Shown here: one piece after another, positions 34,386 through 45,570 of the stretch
Layout: every line of letters begins with the position of its first letter
Numbering within the stretch: position 1 is the stretch's first letter
DNA from: Sciurus carolinensis
Taxonomy: Eukaryota; Chordata; Mammalia; Rodentia; Sciuridae
DNA: 64,000 bases
Direction: 5' to 3'
NCBI RefSeq assembly: GCF_902686445.1
Contig: NC_062217.1
Span: forward strand, 170,929,598-170,993,597
The notes under the pieces: generated by a model
The model's input: the letters and a program-made list of their open reading frames with translations, nothing else
What the model was told of the DNA's origin: nothing
Database searches by the model: none
Program-made: the position numbers and the translations under genes

Positions 34386-34964
34386 ATACAGAATAAACTC
34401 AATAGAAAGGTAGGATAATCTCCAATTAGTAATTATTCCCCTCAAAAGTTATCAAAACTCTTAGGTAGAACTCCCGCTGCATGGCACCCTGGTCCCAGGT
34501 AGGACAGCCCCTCAGCAGCAGAGCTGGTCCTACAACACTCGCCTTGGGATCGAGCACCCTGCCAGTCCCTGATGTACTCAGGGCTCTATTTGCCCGGCAG
34601 TATGTGGGCACCTGATGAGGTATTCAATACACATCTATTGCCTGGGAAAAACAGAGCAATTGTAAATGTCTGAAACAAAATTTCCAAGATGGTATGATGA
34701 GTTCCCCAAAGATAGGCAAATACAGCTTAAGAGATATTCAGCACACTTCATTTTAGTCATTTATGTTATTTTGTGTGTTTAAGAAAAATCAGTTAAGTAT
34801 GTTAAGCACATATAAACTATTATGTTTATAGAAGCTGCTTCTATAATTAGGTTAGGACCATGCCACTGGGTGACTGAAGTCCGGGAAGCAGATATAAAAT
34901 ATGTCACTTACATACGAAGATAGAACCTTGCTAGCTCATCAGTGGTGAGAAATACCACATGAAC
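34386..34964. other. Unassigned sequence
   Basis: 34590-34660 weakly resembles another L2-type 3' end (GGGCACCTGATGAGGTATTCAATAC). The rest is A+T-rich unique DNA. Confidence 0.3.
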
Positions 34965-35108
34965 AGTGCTTCCCAATTTGGGTCAGTCCAGCCACATATA
35001 TTCAGAGGTGCCCCCTGGGAGATGTCTGGGGAGGACAGGAGCTGAGTCATGCCAACAGCTCCTGTGGGGATCAGGAATGCCAGCGGAGACATAATCCTCC
35101 CTGGTCCT
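34965..35108 (+). mobile_element. Diverged MER20-like element
   Basis: GTGCTTCCCAATTTGGGTCAG, GTGCCCCCTGGGAGATGTCTGG, AGTCATGCCAACAGCTCCTG and ATCAGGAATGCCAGCGGAGAC follow the MER20 order with many changes. It contains GTGCCCCCTGGGAGATG (35009-35025), which on the minus strand resembles the CTCF core. Confidence 0.5.
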
Positions 35109-35620
35109 CTTAGCTCTGTGCTCTCACCAACTCTGTTTTGGGTTCACGACCAAGTCTTTAAATTATATGCTCAGAAAATTAGTAGGTTCAAGCAAAAAGA
35201 AGACCCCGAGTGCCTTTGCTGAGTAAAGACTGCATATGAAAGCGGTTATGCCAGCTGAATAAAATCTTTCTGTGTGCCACTTTAGGAAAAGGTCAAATTA
35301 ATTTCAAGTAATTAGCTGAAAGGCAGACTTGAGGCATAGATCAGCCCGGGGAACAGGAAACGCCAGTTAGGTCAGAAGCAGCCGAGGCGGGAGTTGATTT
35401 TTAAGAGGAGAGAACTTCATGATTAAGTTGATTACTGGAAATAGCCCTTCTTATTTTGACCTTCATAGGTATAGACTTAAAAAGCCAGATTTCTGGTATA
35501 TTTTCTTTGATGTTATTTCTACAATTAATCATGTGAAAGGATACAGTGTGCCTCAGCCATGACCCAGTATTGGAAATTTGTTTCTTTAAAACCTACTGAG
35601 AGTGTACACGAATGTGCACT
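35109..35620. other. Unassigned sequence
   Basis: A+T-rich unique DNA with no gene or repeat recognised. Confidence 0.35.
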
Positions 35621-35642
35621 CTCCCTCCCTCCCTCCCTCTTC

Positions 35643-35674
<32 letters not shown>
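35621..35674 (+). repeat. CT-rich microsatellite
   Basis: A compound tract: CTCC/CCTC units first, then mostly CT dinucleotides with two interruptions, about 54 bases. It is likely polymorphic in length. Confidence 0.95.
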
Positions 35675-37659
35675 TATACACATATGCCCTGTGTTCTGAC
35701 AGCTGGCAACCCTGAACATGTCTAAGGTTACGCCTTGGTTTCTCATACCACTCTCCTGCGAACTGGAACCCCTTGGAGAAATGGTTAATTTTAGGACAGG
35801 TACTGGAAGTATATCAGATGAACCTGGTGTACTTCAGGTGACAGGAAGAAAGTGCTAACACACACACACGGTCACACACCAACCAATGGGTGTATGTCAA
35901 AGGCATATGGGAGTCTGTTGAAAGAACTCCCACCACCAAAGCAGGAGAAATTTGATCAAACTAAATTTTAAAAAGAGCATTGGATTGCAACCTACAGCAT
36001 AAACTAAATATCCATAGCGCCCTATGATATGGATAAATGATTAAATACATAAATAAATAGGAAGAGTAGACAAACATCATATGCCCAAGAATTCATTCAT
36101 TTATGCAGCTACTTGCTCCTCAAAGAGGGGAGCATGTGTCCCTCCTCAGGAGTGGCTGCACAATGACTTGCTTTTCATGAACACCTCCTGAAAACTGCCA
36201 ATCGCCAAAATCAAGGAAAGCCCAAGACACTGACACAAGCAAGAGGAACCCAAGGGAACATGAGATGAAGTGGAATGCAGAGTCCTGGAAGGGCTCCCAG
36301 GACAGAAGGAAGACATCAGGAAAGAGCTAAGGAAATCCGAACAGGTCTGAGTTTAGGTAACAGCAGTACCTCAACATTCGTTCACCAGTGGTACCAAGGG
36401 TGGTCCCAGTGTCAGAGGCTGACCGCAGGGAGCTGGGCTGAGGTCTACAGGAACTCTGCACCATCTTTGCAATTTTTTTTCATGAATTTTAAACTGCTCC
36501 TTTATAAAAACTGCTCTTTCACAAAAGCTTATTATCAGCCTATCAAGAGCAGTCTTTGGGTGGGGTTGGTGGGCAGAATCAACTTTTGTTCTCTTGGCCC
36601 CAAATCTCCAGTGGGAGGATTTCCTAAAGACACATGGTCTTTTACCCACTTATAGGGAGTGCCGTTGGTGCATCTCAGTGGGGCCAGATCTTGTCCCCGA
36701 AGGGGTGAGACTTGGCACTCAGGAAGCAGGTGAAACTTCTCCGGCGTTGGTCATCGCGGCCCTCCCACGCCCAGCACGGTTCAGGAAGTCTTAGTCCTTA
36801 GCGCTCGATTTCTCTTGTTAGGCAGACTTCAAATTTTAATTTTAAATAGTGTGATTTCCCTTTTGGCAGGCAATGTGACAAACAGTGTAAAACACGGGTC
36901 CCACCAACAGGACACGTGTCTGATGCGTGTAGCACGAGGGCAAGACACAGGGTCATCAGGAGCATGGCCAGTCCACACAGGAGACCCTCACATGCACCTG
37001 CCCTGGCATAGGTCACAGCCACCTAATGGCCCTGTACACAGCTGCCACCTTTAACACAACTTTACACACTTGGCTGCTCTTTTGGGAGGTTTGAAAAATC
37101 TATAAAGGAAAAGAATAGGAGGACTTTTTTTAAAAATCTTGAAATTTTGGTTGAGCAAAAACATCATCATCACTACCTCACTGAGCAGCTCTGAGGGAAC
37201 TCGTGATTTTGGAGGCACTTCCAGTGAGCAGGGGGATGGCTTCCTTGGCCTTCCTGTGACGTGAAGCTAGGGAACACACAGTGACACATGGCAAATCTCT
37301 TTGGGGAAGATGAGCTCTTTGGTTGAAAGTCAAATTCTGAATCATATCCTTTCTAGAAGTTCTATTTTCTATTAAATGACCTCAATTCCTTAAATCCCTC
37401 TCCCCTATTAAAAGATGTCAGGCTGAAAAGAAAAATGTATATTCTAAAATTAAATGAAATCTCTATGTCCTTGTGTGTGTAAAATATGTTACAAACACCA
37501 TGCAAACGTAAATGTGAATGGCATGGGAAACGGGCGCGGGTAACATGGCAATGTTCTGCACAGTCTCTGTAAATTTTCAGGGAATCTAAACCTGTTCTAA
37601 AATAAGCTGTTCATGTTTTAAGATCACGTGTTGCTCAGTTCTCAGTGAAGTGCACTAAA
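35675..37659. other. Unassigned sequence
   Basis: Includes a short CA run at 35860-35871. A 126-codon plus frame (36275-36655) overlaps a 92-codon minus frame. No repeats or exons were recognised. Confidence 0.35.
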
Positions 37660-37775
37660 ATCCGTGAGCTTCTCCAGAGCAGGACTGGTCTCCCGCATCC
37701 CTGGGTCATGGGAACTTGACTCAGGCTCTGGGACACAGCGGGCATCCATGTGTCCTTGGACGAGTGAAATACAGA
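37660..37775 (+). repeat. L2 LINE 3'-end fragment
   Basis: GTGAGCTTCTCCAGAGCAGGACTGG, then CCCGCATCCCTGGGTCATGG, then CTCTGGGACACAGCGGGCATCC follows the L2 end order (AGCTCCATGAGGGCAGGGAC, CACTGCTGTATCCCCAGC, CCTGGCACACAGTAGGC). Confidence 0.5.
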
Positions 37776-37867
37776 AAACAGACTTCGCCCTGCTTCTTTT
37801 CTCCTGACATCAAGAAACCATTGCCTACATGTCAGTCAAACATATAAAGTGTTTTCTAACGATTACT

Positions 37868-37918
37868 AAAAACAAACAAACAAACAAACAAAAAATACAA
37901 AAAACAAAAAAAAAAAAA
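37868..37918 (+). repeat. AAAC-type simple repeat and A-rich tract
   Basis: Five or so CAAA units (37872-37891) followed by an A-rich imperfect tract. It could be a decayed retroelement tail, but no body was recognised upstream. Confidence 0.9.
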
Positions 37919-39104
37919 CCCGTAATCTCTAAACAGTGCAGGCTATGATCTCACCTGATATTGTGCAAATATGTTCAGGCATTTTAAAATATGCTTTCTT
38001 AAAAAAAGCTCTGTCATGATGTTCGTTATGTTAGAGGTTTACAGGGGGTTAGAAAAAGATGGAGCTGATTCAATAAAGAACGGTTTTAAAAAATGGAAAC
38101 AGCCCCGGCCCCCACAGGAAGAAATGGAGAGCCCCCTGCAGGGGACCCCACCGTGACAAGCAGGATACCTTGGCCTGCTTCCCCCTCTTCGTGGGTTGGC
38201 TGGAAAGGAAGAGGGAACAGGGAAGACCCTGGCAGGGAAGGGGGCTGGAGCAGTCAGTGCTTGAAGAAAGCCAGAGCTCCTAGCGCTGGGGAGACTGCCA
38301 GGGAGCGCCAGGGCCAGCTCACCAGTCTGCCCTCTGACCCCTGACCTTGGCGTCTGGAGTCAACAGTGCCTGTCCTGGTCCCATGTGCGCGTAGGGAAAG
38401 AGAGCTAAGGATCCTGGGAGGCAGCAGAGCACTGTGGGAAGGACAGGAGACCCCGGGGTCTGAGCAGCAGGGTGCTCACAGGGCCCCGTCTGCAGGGTGT
38501 CAGGGTGGATCCAGGAGGGACGTCTGTGGACCGTCCAGACTGGCAGTTCCACCTGCAGCCCCCAGGAAGGCAGCCTGCTGCCTGGGTTGGTACAGCCTGT
38601 GAGCCAAGACTGACTTCATGGTTTTAAATGTCTTTTTCTTTCTTTTTTTTTTTAAGAATATTTCATGACTCATGAAAATCATACTAAAGTCAAATTTCAG
38701 AGTCAGGAGAGAAGTTTTAGGGTTACACGGTGTTACCCGCCCATCTTCTCCACATCGTGTGCGGCTGCTTTGGCTACCACAGCATCATCGAGTAGTGCGC
38801 CAGCGGTCGCATGGCCCGCACAGCCAACCCACCAGTGGGCACCTGGCAACGCTGGAGACCGACTGTCACCATGGGGAGACATCATGGCATCAGCTGGGAC
38901 AACAGGGATGCTGTGCTAAATAGCCCACCAGGCACAGGACAGCCTCCCCCTCTACGCTTGGCCAAGAGTCATCCAGCCGGACAGCAAGGTCGCCCGGTCG
39001 GGAGGCCTGCCGCGACGTAGGCGGAAACTCAGAACGAGTCGGAGGAAGAGGAGAGGGGCTGAGACGCGTCAAGGTCATGCGTGCTGTGCCCACTGGTGAG
39101 GCGA
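37919..39104. other. Unassigned GC-rich sequence, CpG-rich from about 38.7 kb
   Basis: By hand count 38701-39180 holds about 31 CpG in 480 bases, well above the background of the window. There is no clear exon or repeat body. At 38129-38142 the minus strand reads CCTGCAGGGGGCTC, close to the CTCF core. All open frames overlap others. Confidence 0.4.
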
Positions 39105-39235
39105 CCATCACCACCTCCCGCACAGGAGAGGAATGGGCGGAGCAAGGGCTAGTGACGCCGACATCACACAGCAAGCGGGAGCTGAATCCACTCTGCAGGT
39201 CCAACCTCCACCCTCCTCGGCCTCCTCTGCTTGGC
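39105..39235 (-). repeat. MIR-type SINE, antisense (weak)
   Basis: Fits the antisense MIR order at low identity: CACAGGAGAGGAATGGGCGG, then ACATCACACAGCAAGCGGGAGCTGAATCC, then ACTCTGCAGGTCC. Confidence 0.45.
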
Positions 39236-40107
39236 CTCCGTTCTTGAAAACAGCTGAATTCCAGACTCAGACACCAGGGTGCTGCCTTTTTTCCCTCCCT
39301 ACATCCTCTCTCCAGAAGGGAGCAACGGGGGCGGCTGGGTGGGCTCTGAGACCCTCAGCAGGAGTGAGGTCTCTTGCCCCTCTCCTGTCCAGACACAGCT
39401 TCCTGCCGTCGGGCCAGGGGTGGCCAAGGGCGGGGCAGACCTTCCCTGGGGTCTGCAGAGCCTGGAGGTGAAGCTCCAGCTCCCGAGTACCGCAGGGTCT
39501 TCTGAGGAGCTCCCCTGCGGGGCCCCGGAAAACTCCGGCTCTCGGGAGGAAGCCACTGGCAGGCTGGCAAGCTAACGTGGGCCAGTGTTCCCCCGGTCAG
39601 GACACCCAACCCTGGGCAGCTTGCCCACGTGTCGGCACCACTGCCCAGCCTGCAGCAACTCCTGCAGCATCTGGAACAGCCCCTTGGACGAGGAAAACCA
39701 TCCTGGCTAAATAACCCACTGAGAGTAAGGGAACTGCCCCTGGCATGGAGAGGTGCGTGCGGGGGCCATCGGGACGTTAGCAGCCCCCAGTGGAAGGCAG
39801 CCTTCTACCAACCTGTGGGAGGCCTCCAAGTAACCGCAAGGACCCACGCTGGCTAGAAGGAAGTGGGCAGCGTGTACAAATTTGAGACAGTTTGCAATCT
39901 GAAGAGTGGTTTCGAACTCTCAGCAGAAATGGGAGGCCCTCCCCGCAGCCCCTGCTGGTGTTAGGAGAGGATGTGATGTCGACTTCCTCCTGTGCCTTTC
40001 TGAAGCTGCCAGACATCTGCACAGCAGGGAGTGACCCTGGCCAAGGCGGGTCTCAGAGTGATCATCCAATGTCCTGTGGTCACCCCAGGGGTGCCACTAA
40101 GGGAGGA
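39236..40107. other. Unassigned GC-rich sequence
   Basis: Open frames of 75-112 codons overlap on both strands. No repeat or domain was recognised. Confidence 0.35.
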
Positions 40108-40190
40108 GGGAGAACAGGGTGTGGCTCTGGTAGAGGCTTACCTACATACAATGAGACCCTGGGCTTCCCCAGCACCACAACCAAAAAGGG
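40108..40190 (+). repeat. ID-like tRNA-derived SINE
   Basis: GGGTGTGGCTCTGGTAGAGG (A-box zone), then CTTACCTACATACAATGAGA, then CCCTGGGCTTCCCCAGCACC and a short A-containing tail. Plus orientation, moderately diverged. Confidence 0.8.
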
Positions 40191-40585
40191 GGTGGGGGGC
40201 TGAGGGCTTAGAGCTGCTGACAAGGACCAGCCTGATCCGGCCAGGGTGCTGAGTCCCAAGTCAGCCTGAGGGCTGAGGCCAGTAGCAGAGGAGCCTCACA
40301 GCAGCCTGCGGTTTGCAGCTTCCATCCCAGTCCAACACGGCCACTGCTTCCCTGAGCAGTGGGAGCCTGTGGGGTGGGTCCAGTGGAGTTGAGCCTATTT
40401 TTAAGGCTGTGCTGTATCATGATATCCAACAGAAAGAGCCAGCGTTGCTCTGGAGGAGGGAGACATGTGTCCCCTGGAGACAGAAGGGACCACAGACACA
40501 GCAGAGGCTGCGCTCCCCTGGCACACACTCTGGTCACGAGTTCCGGGGACACTAGAGGTTGTGCTCACATGTACCATTGACGTGG
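40191..40585. other. Unassigned GC-rich sequence
   Basis: A 114-codon minus frame (40552-40208) overlaps 80- and 73-codon plus frames. No domain was recognised. Confidence 0.35.
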
Positions 40586-40965
40586 TGTTGTAGTTGGCTT
40601 TCGCTGCTGTGACTAGAGGATCCAAGGAGAACAACTGTAGAGGGGAAGGTTTACTTAAGGGCTCATGGTTTCAGATGTCTCAGTCCACAGAAGGCCAACT
40701 CCGTTCCTCCAGGTTCCAGGTGAGGCACATCATGGCGGAAGAGGGTGGTGAAGGGAAGCAGCTCACATGCTGATCAGAAGCAGAGAGAGACTCCACTTGT
40801 GGGAGACAAAGCTACACCCACCGCTTTAGTTACCACTCAGTTAATCCCTATGGGGGATTAAAGCACGGATTGGGTTAAGGCTCTCACCCAGTAATAACCC
40901 ATCATTTCCTCTGAACCTCTTGCACTGTCTCACAGGTGAGCTTCAGGGGACACCTCCACAGCACA
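40586..40965 (-). mobile_element. MaLR LTR (ERVL-MaLR, MST/THE1-related), solo, antisense
   Basis: On the minus strand it carries the MaLR LTR order: GGAGGTGTCCCCTGAAGCTC, CTTAACCCAATCCGTGCTTT, CATGTGAGCTGCTTCCCTTC, TTCCGCCATGATGTGCCTCA, GTAAACCTTCCCCTCTACAG, then an end in CAACTACAACA. A polyadenylation-like AGTAAA sits where MaLR LTRs have AATAAA. It is clearly related to the LTR at 54028-54454 but lacks about 10 bases at its 5' end and has no obvious target duplication. No internal MaLR sequence is present, so it is a solo LTR. Confidence 0.88.
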
Positions 40966-41689
40966 TGCTATCTCTGTGGCACCTATTTCTACATGTGGTA
41001 GGCTGTGCATCACAGAGACGGGTCTCACTTGCTAAAGAAGGTACGGGAAGGAAACACTCGGTCGTGCAGTAGGAGGCCAGGACAGAGTTCCCAAGACCTA
41101 GCGCCATACAAGCTGGGACTTCAAGAATGGGGGGCAGAAGAACATGGGGACGTGGCCGATCTGGGCAATCTGCCGCCACTCACACGCTGCGGGAGAGGTG
41201 GGAGGCGCCCCAGGCCCAGGGCAGCTGGGCTGGCAGAGCACTGTGACTTCATGCTAAAGAACTGACTTTGAGGGATCAAGGTGGCTTCTGAAGGTTTGGA
41301 GGGCAGACAGGGGACCCAGTCCACAGGGTCTCCACAGACCACCCTGTCTCCACTTATGGACTGGGATAGGCAGCACCAGGCATGGAGTGCACGGGGCACG
41401 TAGCGGTGCCAGGCCAGAGTCAGTTGCTGCCTCCAACCGTATGACTCGTGAACAGAAACAAGGTGACAACTTTATCTTCTAGGGGTTGTTCTGTGACATA
41501 GAGAACACAAGGTGACCAGAGGGCGTGGTGTCCACTCTGGGGCGCAGTGAATTTGAGGTAACTGGGAACTTTTCTATGAAGGTAGTTGTAGTTCGTCAGA
41601 AGCCAAAGACTGAACCTCAGGCGTCAAAGCAGAGTGCAGGGTGTGGATTTCAAGTCCACTCATGGAAGACGACACACGTTAAGCTCACA
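40966..41689. other. Unassigned sequence
   Basis: GC-rich, with frames of 71-92 codons overlapping on both strands. No repeat was recognised. Confidence 0.35.
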
Positions 41690-41762
41690 GGAGCTGAGGG
41701 TGTGGCTCGGTGGCGGAGCACTCAGCACGCCCGAGGCCCGGGGTTCCAGCCCCGGGACCGCG
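41690..41762 (+). repeat. ID-like tRNA-derived SINE
   Basis: GAGCTGAGGGTGTGGCTCGG, then TGGCGGAGCACTCAGCACGC, then a well-preserved B box GGGGTTCCAGCCCCGGGACC. The A tail is lacking. It is CpG-rich compared with other copies, either because it is young or because it lies in an unmethylated context. Confidence 0.85.
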
Positions 41763-42639
41763 GTCAGCCAGCCAAGTCCCAGCACAGACAGTGCCCGAGG
41801 CCCTTCCTGCCTGTGGCCCTCAGTGAGTGGCAGCCCTCCCCTGCATCATTCATGTGCGCCCGAGGCTCAGGGACTGTGAGGTCATGGGGGTGAGCAGCAG
41901 GGCCAGTGGAGCCTCGGTGGGGTCTACAGAGCAATCAGAGGAGAGCAACGGGGAAGGAAGAAAGCAGGAAGAGCCACGAGAGGCTAGAATTAAAACACGC
42001 AAGGAACGGAGAGGGAACAGGGTCTCGGGCCAGAAGAGCAGATTTCAGAGAGGGAAAGCGAGCCAGCCGCCAGGTAAGTAAGACAAAGCAGAGAGGTGGC
42101 GCTGGCCTAGAGGTCCACCGTGACTTCGGAAAGGCAGTTTTGGTGAAGTGTTAGGGTTGGAAGGTGCTACCAGGGGCTGCCAGGCAGGAGGTGAGCTCGC
42201 CGACATGGGCCAGCCCTCTGGGGAGTCCGACTAAAGGAATGGACAGGCAGGGCTACTTCATGGGAGAGTAGGGCTTAGTTTTTATCTTCATCGGCTTTGG
42301 GAAAAAGCAAGAGGAAATGTGTGGAGCAGAATCTCCCGGAGCCATTTGAGTTAGCTGCACAGGGGAGGCGCTGGCTTCCTGTCCTGATCCCTTTGCCCTT
42401 GATTCTGCACTCCGCAGGCTAGCTCCCTAATTCCAGTCTCATGTGGGAAAGCTGGAAACTGGAAGTCTCCTGGAGCGTTCGGAGGCCGAGCTCCACCATC
42501 AGCCAAACTGTGACCTGCCTCCCTGGGTTGGGCTGGGTGCTTTCCAAGGTTGGAGATTGGTCCCTAACTCATTTCACCTCACACTTGGGGGGTGAGGTTC
42601 CATTCCTAGCGAAACGTGGAAGCCATTGTTTCATCTTGT
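41763..42639. other. Unassigned sequence
   Basis: Purine-rich between 41930 and 42080. No repeat or exon was recognised. Confidence 0.35.
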
Positions 42640-42780
42640 TTTTACAATGACCCTCGGAGGAGGGAAGGCAGATAAGTTATCACCACGCCACAGACGGCAG
42701 CCAGCTCAGCCCAGAAGCTGGGGCCTTCCTGTGGGCACAGGCCACGCCCTTGCGTCCCTCCACTCTTTCTACTGAGTTCT
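42640..42780 (-). repeat. MIR-type SINE, antisense (weak)
   Basis: TTTTTACAATGACCCTCGGAGG, then GATAAGTTATCACCACGCCACAGACGG, then CAGCCCAGAAGCTGGGG follows antisense MIR (ACAACCCTATGAGG, then CCCATTTTACAGA, then the CAGAGCTGGG zone) at low identity. Confidence 0.4.
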
Positions 42781-43004
42781 CACTGGCTGCAATGGCTTGA
42801 GACCTGGTTTGAAAGGGACACACTAATGTCCCATCCAGATCTGTTTCAACCACAGATCTGAGAGGGGGTGGTGGCTGGGACGGAGCTGAGGCAGGAGTAC
42901 CCAAGGCACCTCTGTCTAAATCCCTGGGTCAAGGTGGCCGGCCCTCCAGTGCCAGATGCAGTCTCAACGCCCCAGGTGCTTCTGGACCTTGTGTGCTCAT
43001 GAGA
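42781..43004. other. Unassigned sequence
   Basis: Short unique stretch; nothing recognised. Confidence 0.3.
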
Positions 43005-43135
43005 CCACTTTGGGCAGTTTTTTAAAGGGAAGATAGGTGGGTCTTCCCCAAAACAGATTAAATAAACTCTCAGAGAGACACTGACCACTGATATTTGTCA
43101 ACATTTCCAGGTGATTCTAATATGCAGCCAGATCC
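43005..43135 (+). mobile_element. MER5-group (hAT-Charlie) DNA transposon fragment
   Basis: GCAGTTTTTTAAAGGGAAGA, then CAAAACAGATTAAATAAACTCTC, then the terminal block CCAGGTGATTCTAATATGCAGCCAG matches the MER5-type hAT element order (AGCTTTTTAAAAA, TTAAATCAGAATCTC, CCAGGTGATTCTAATGTGCAGCC). It is nonautonomous and has no transposase. Confidence 0.6.
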
Positions 43136-43854
43136 ACAACAAGTGTGCGGAGCAAGTGAATGGTGTAGTGAAAACCAGATTAGCCGGGGGTCCTTTTTCT
43201 CGGAGGATATTTATGACAGCAGTCCCTCCCTCCCATGTAGCCAGGACCCAAGTATGGAGTTTGTCCTCAAGGTCACTAACGCTCTGGCAAATCTAATTGA
43301 CTCTTCCTTCTAAATACATCTGCAGTCTGGCTGGTGTAGCCACTGCCCACGAGCAGGTCAGAGCGGCTCCCTCTCCTTCCCAGAGTGGCTCAGCCTCCTG
43401 ACCACGCTCCTTATCTCCACTCAGGGATCCGTGTGTGATTTTGTGTAGCGGTCCGAGCTGGAACAGAGCACATTTGGGCAAGTAAGCACAGTTCGCAGAC
43501 TGCACAGATGGCCTCACAGGATGATGGAAAATAGGCACAGGAAGGGGTGCAGACCGGAACCTGGGTCGGTGGTTGAGGGGGGCAGTGGTTAGTGACGAGC
43601 CCCTAGACCATGAAGTAATGTACTTTTAGGCCAAGACTCAAGTTTGCCTTCCTGCTGTGGACGTGAAGTTCACCTGTGAAGGTGAAGCAGATGGCAATGA
43701 GTTAGATCCTCGAAGGAAATCCTTCTGGCAATTTACCCGGAGGGAGCCCAGCCTGGGATCTGGCCCCCTTCTCTCCTGCCTAGGCTCTAGTGGCCTTCCC
43801 AGGAGGCACCATCTGATGGCCACGAGGACAGATGCTAAGAGGCAGGTGTGTCCA
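43136..43854. other. Unassigned sequence
   Basis: No repeat recognised. Frames of 61-96 codons overlap on both strands. Confidence 0.35.
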
Positions 43855-44031
43855 GCCAGGCGTGATGGCGCACGGCTCGGGAGGCGGAGGCAGGAGCAAG
43901 TTTGAGGCCAGCCTGGGCAACTCAGCAAGACCTTGTCCCAAAATCTAAAAAAATATACAGAGGGCTGGGGACAGAGCTGGTGACAGAGCGTTGCTGGGTT
44001 CCATCCCCAGCACTACAGACAGAGAAGAGAG
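43855..44031 (+). repeat. B1-dID composite SINE (internal B1 deletion)
   Basis: B1 opening GCCAGGCGTGATGGCGCACG, then, after loss of the CCTGTAATCCCAGC part, CTCGGGAGGCGGAGGCAGGAG and AGGCCAGCCTGGGCAACTCA. This is followed by an ID-like monomer GGGCTGGGGACAGAGCTGG, then GTTCCATCCCCAGCACTACA. Flanked by a short GTGTGTC match (43847-43853 and 44033-44039), probably the target duplication. Second taxonomic marker for a squirrel-family genome. Confidence 0.92.
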
Positions 44032-44040
44032 AGTGTGTCA

Positions 44041-44509
44041 TTGTCTCTGTGCCAACAGGAACGCCTTTCATTGCTCTGAATTCTGCACATGTCCTCTCTG
44101 GGGAAGAATAATTACCAAAAAAATTGATGTCAAGGTTGGTAAGTGCCATCAAATCATGATGCAAATGTTTAACTGCCAGAGAAGGAGGGTCACGCTTTGT
44201 CACCTTCTCAGGACCGGTGTGTTTTCTCCGGGCGAGGTCATGTGTGGGAGCCCTGTGGGGCGCACCCCCATTGTGGCTGCTTCTGCCCACTCCTGACTCC
44301 CATGGGTCTGATGTCCACACTGCAGACGCACTCAGCGCCCCGGCTCCCTGCAGACCAGCCACTCACACCCGCCCTTTTCCGGCGGCTCTCGGAATCTCGC
44401 TGAAAAAGGTGAGATTCCTCTTACCATCGTCCTTCCTGGCGCCCCTCCCCCGTGGGTTCCCGGAATGATCTGTGTGTCTTTCTTAACACTTGCTGCAATC
44501 TGAATTCAG
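44041..44509. other. Unassigned sequence
   Basis: Frames of 68-146 codons overlap on both strands (146 codons at 44362-43922 minus runs back through the SINE). No domain was recognised. Confidence 0.35.
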
Positions 44510-44625
44510 CTACGTGTCCCTCACTGGAAGGTGAGGCCCAGGGGTGGTCACGTTCTGCCACCCTCGCAGGTGGCACGCCCAGCCCCTGGCACATCAGAGG
44601 CACTCTATTAAATGTGGCTGGACGG
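44510..44625 (+). repeat. L2 LINE 3'-end fragment
   Basis: GTGTCCCTCACTGGAAGGTGAGGCCCAGGGG, then GCCCAGCCCCTGGCACATCAG, then AGGCACTCTATTAAATGTGGCTGG reproduces the L2 terminal order with good identity. Confidence 0.7.
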
Positions 44626-45424
44626 CAAGAGGCAGATCTGAACGTCTGTTTACTGCAGTAAGACAGGCAGAGATTTGCGGCAAAAGTGCTCATCTCCGTG
44701 AGTACCCTTCATCCCCATGAAGATGCTCCGTGATGATACAGCTGGAAACTAAAATCTCGACTGCTTTGACAATAAGGACAGATACACACACACACAGCCC
44801 TAGGCAGATCCCTCCTCCCGCGCTCACTCGTGTCCTCTCCAGGGAGAATCCTGGCAAGCACCCACGCACTTGCTAACAGGCCACTCACACACACCCTGTC
44901 GCATGCAGGCTTTGGGCAGCTGCCCACTAGACATGAGCACGCACGGTGATCACAGAGCCAGCACACTGATGTCACAGACTGCATGCTGAGCTGAGCTGTG
45001 TGGCACCACAGCAAAAGGCTATTCCCCACTCTCCCAGGTCCCCATTCTCTTAAATGACACCAGCATCATGGAACTGGTTCATGGAACTAGTTCAGTGCAG
45101 TCTCTTTTATGACCTTGTGGTTCTAATTCTGGAGTAGAATCCCTAGAGGAGCCGGGCATCCACCAAACAAGAATGGCTTTCCAAGTTTCCTACAAAGATG
45201 GTGCTCATGACCCAGGATCATTAGCTATGAAGTAACTATGGCCAGCAGCGGGTGTGCCAACCCCTCCTCCCGCTGCGGGTAGGCAGGACGGAAGAAGCCA
45301 GGTCAGAAAACAGAGCGAAGCTGAATTGGTCCATGCCCCTGGCAACACAGTTCTTAGCAACTTGCTCTGATTTCCCCGAGATAGGGGACACCAGTGAAGC
45401 CTACATTTCAGAGGGACGATGCTG
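44626..45424. other. Unassigned sequence with a 13-bp tandem pair
   Basis: CATGGAACTGGTT and CATGGAACTAGTT are adjacent at 45067-45092. A short CA run lies at 44784-44796. No gene was recognised. Confidence 0.35.
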
Positions 45425-45570
45425 GGCAAAAATACTTTCTTAACATAAGTATGTCCCAAAAGTTGCATAGAATATACTTATGCTAAAAAAAAAATTCATT
45501 GTTTATCTGAAATCTAATTTTGGGGGGTATTCTGTGCTTTTATTTGCAAAATCTGGCAACTCTACCCCCA
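45425..45570 (+). repeat. Ancient palindromic interspersed repeat (copy 1)
   Basis: ATAAGTATGTCCCAAAAGTTG, then AGAATATACTTATGCTAAAA, then ATTCATTGTTTATCTGAAATC, then TTTTATTTGCAAAATCTGGC forms an imperfect inverted repeat. It shares its right half with a second copy at 58455-58615 (TTTATC plus the A/T-rich arm, then CTGTGTTTT or CTGTTTTCTTGGGCAACCCTA). I recognise the block as a common old mammalian repeat but am not sure of its family name. Confidence 0.6.
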
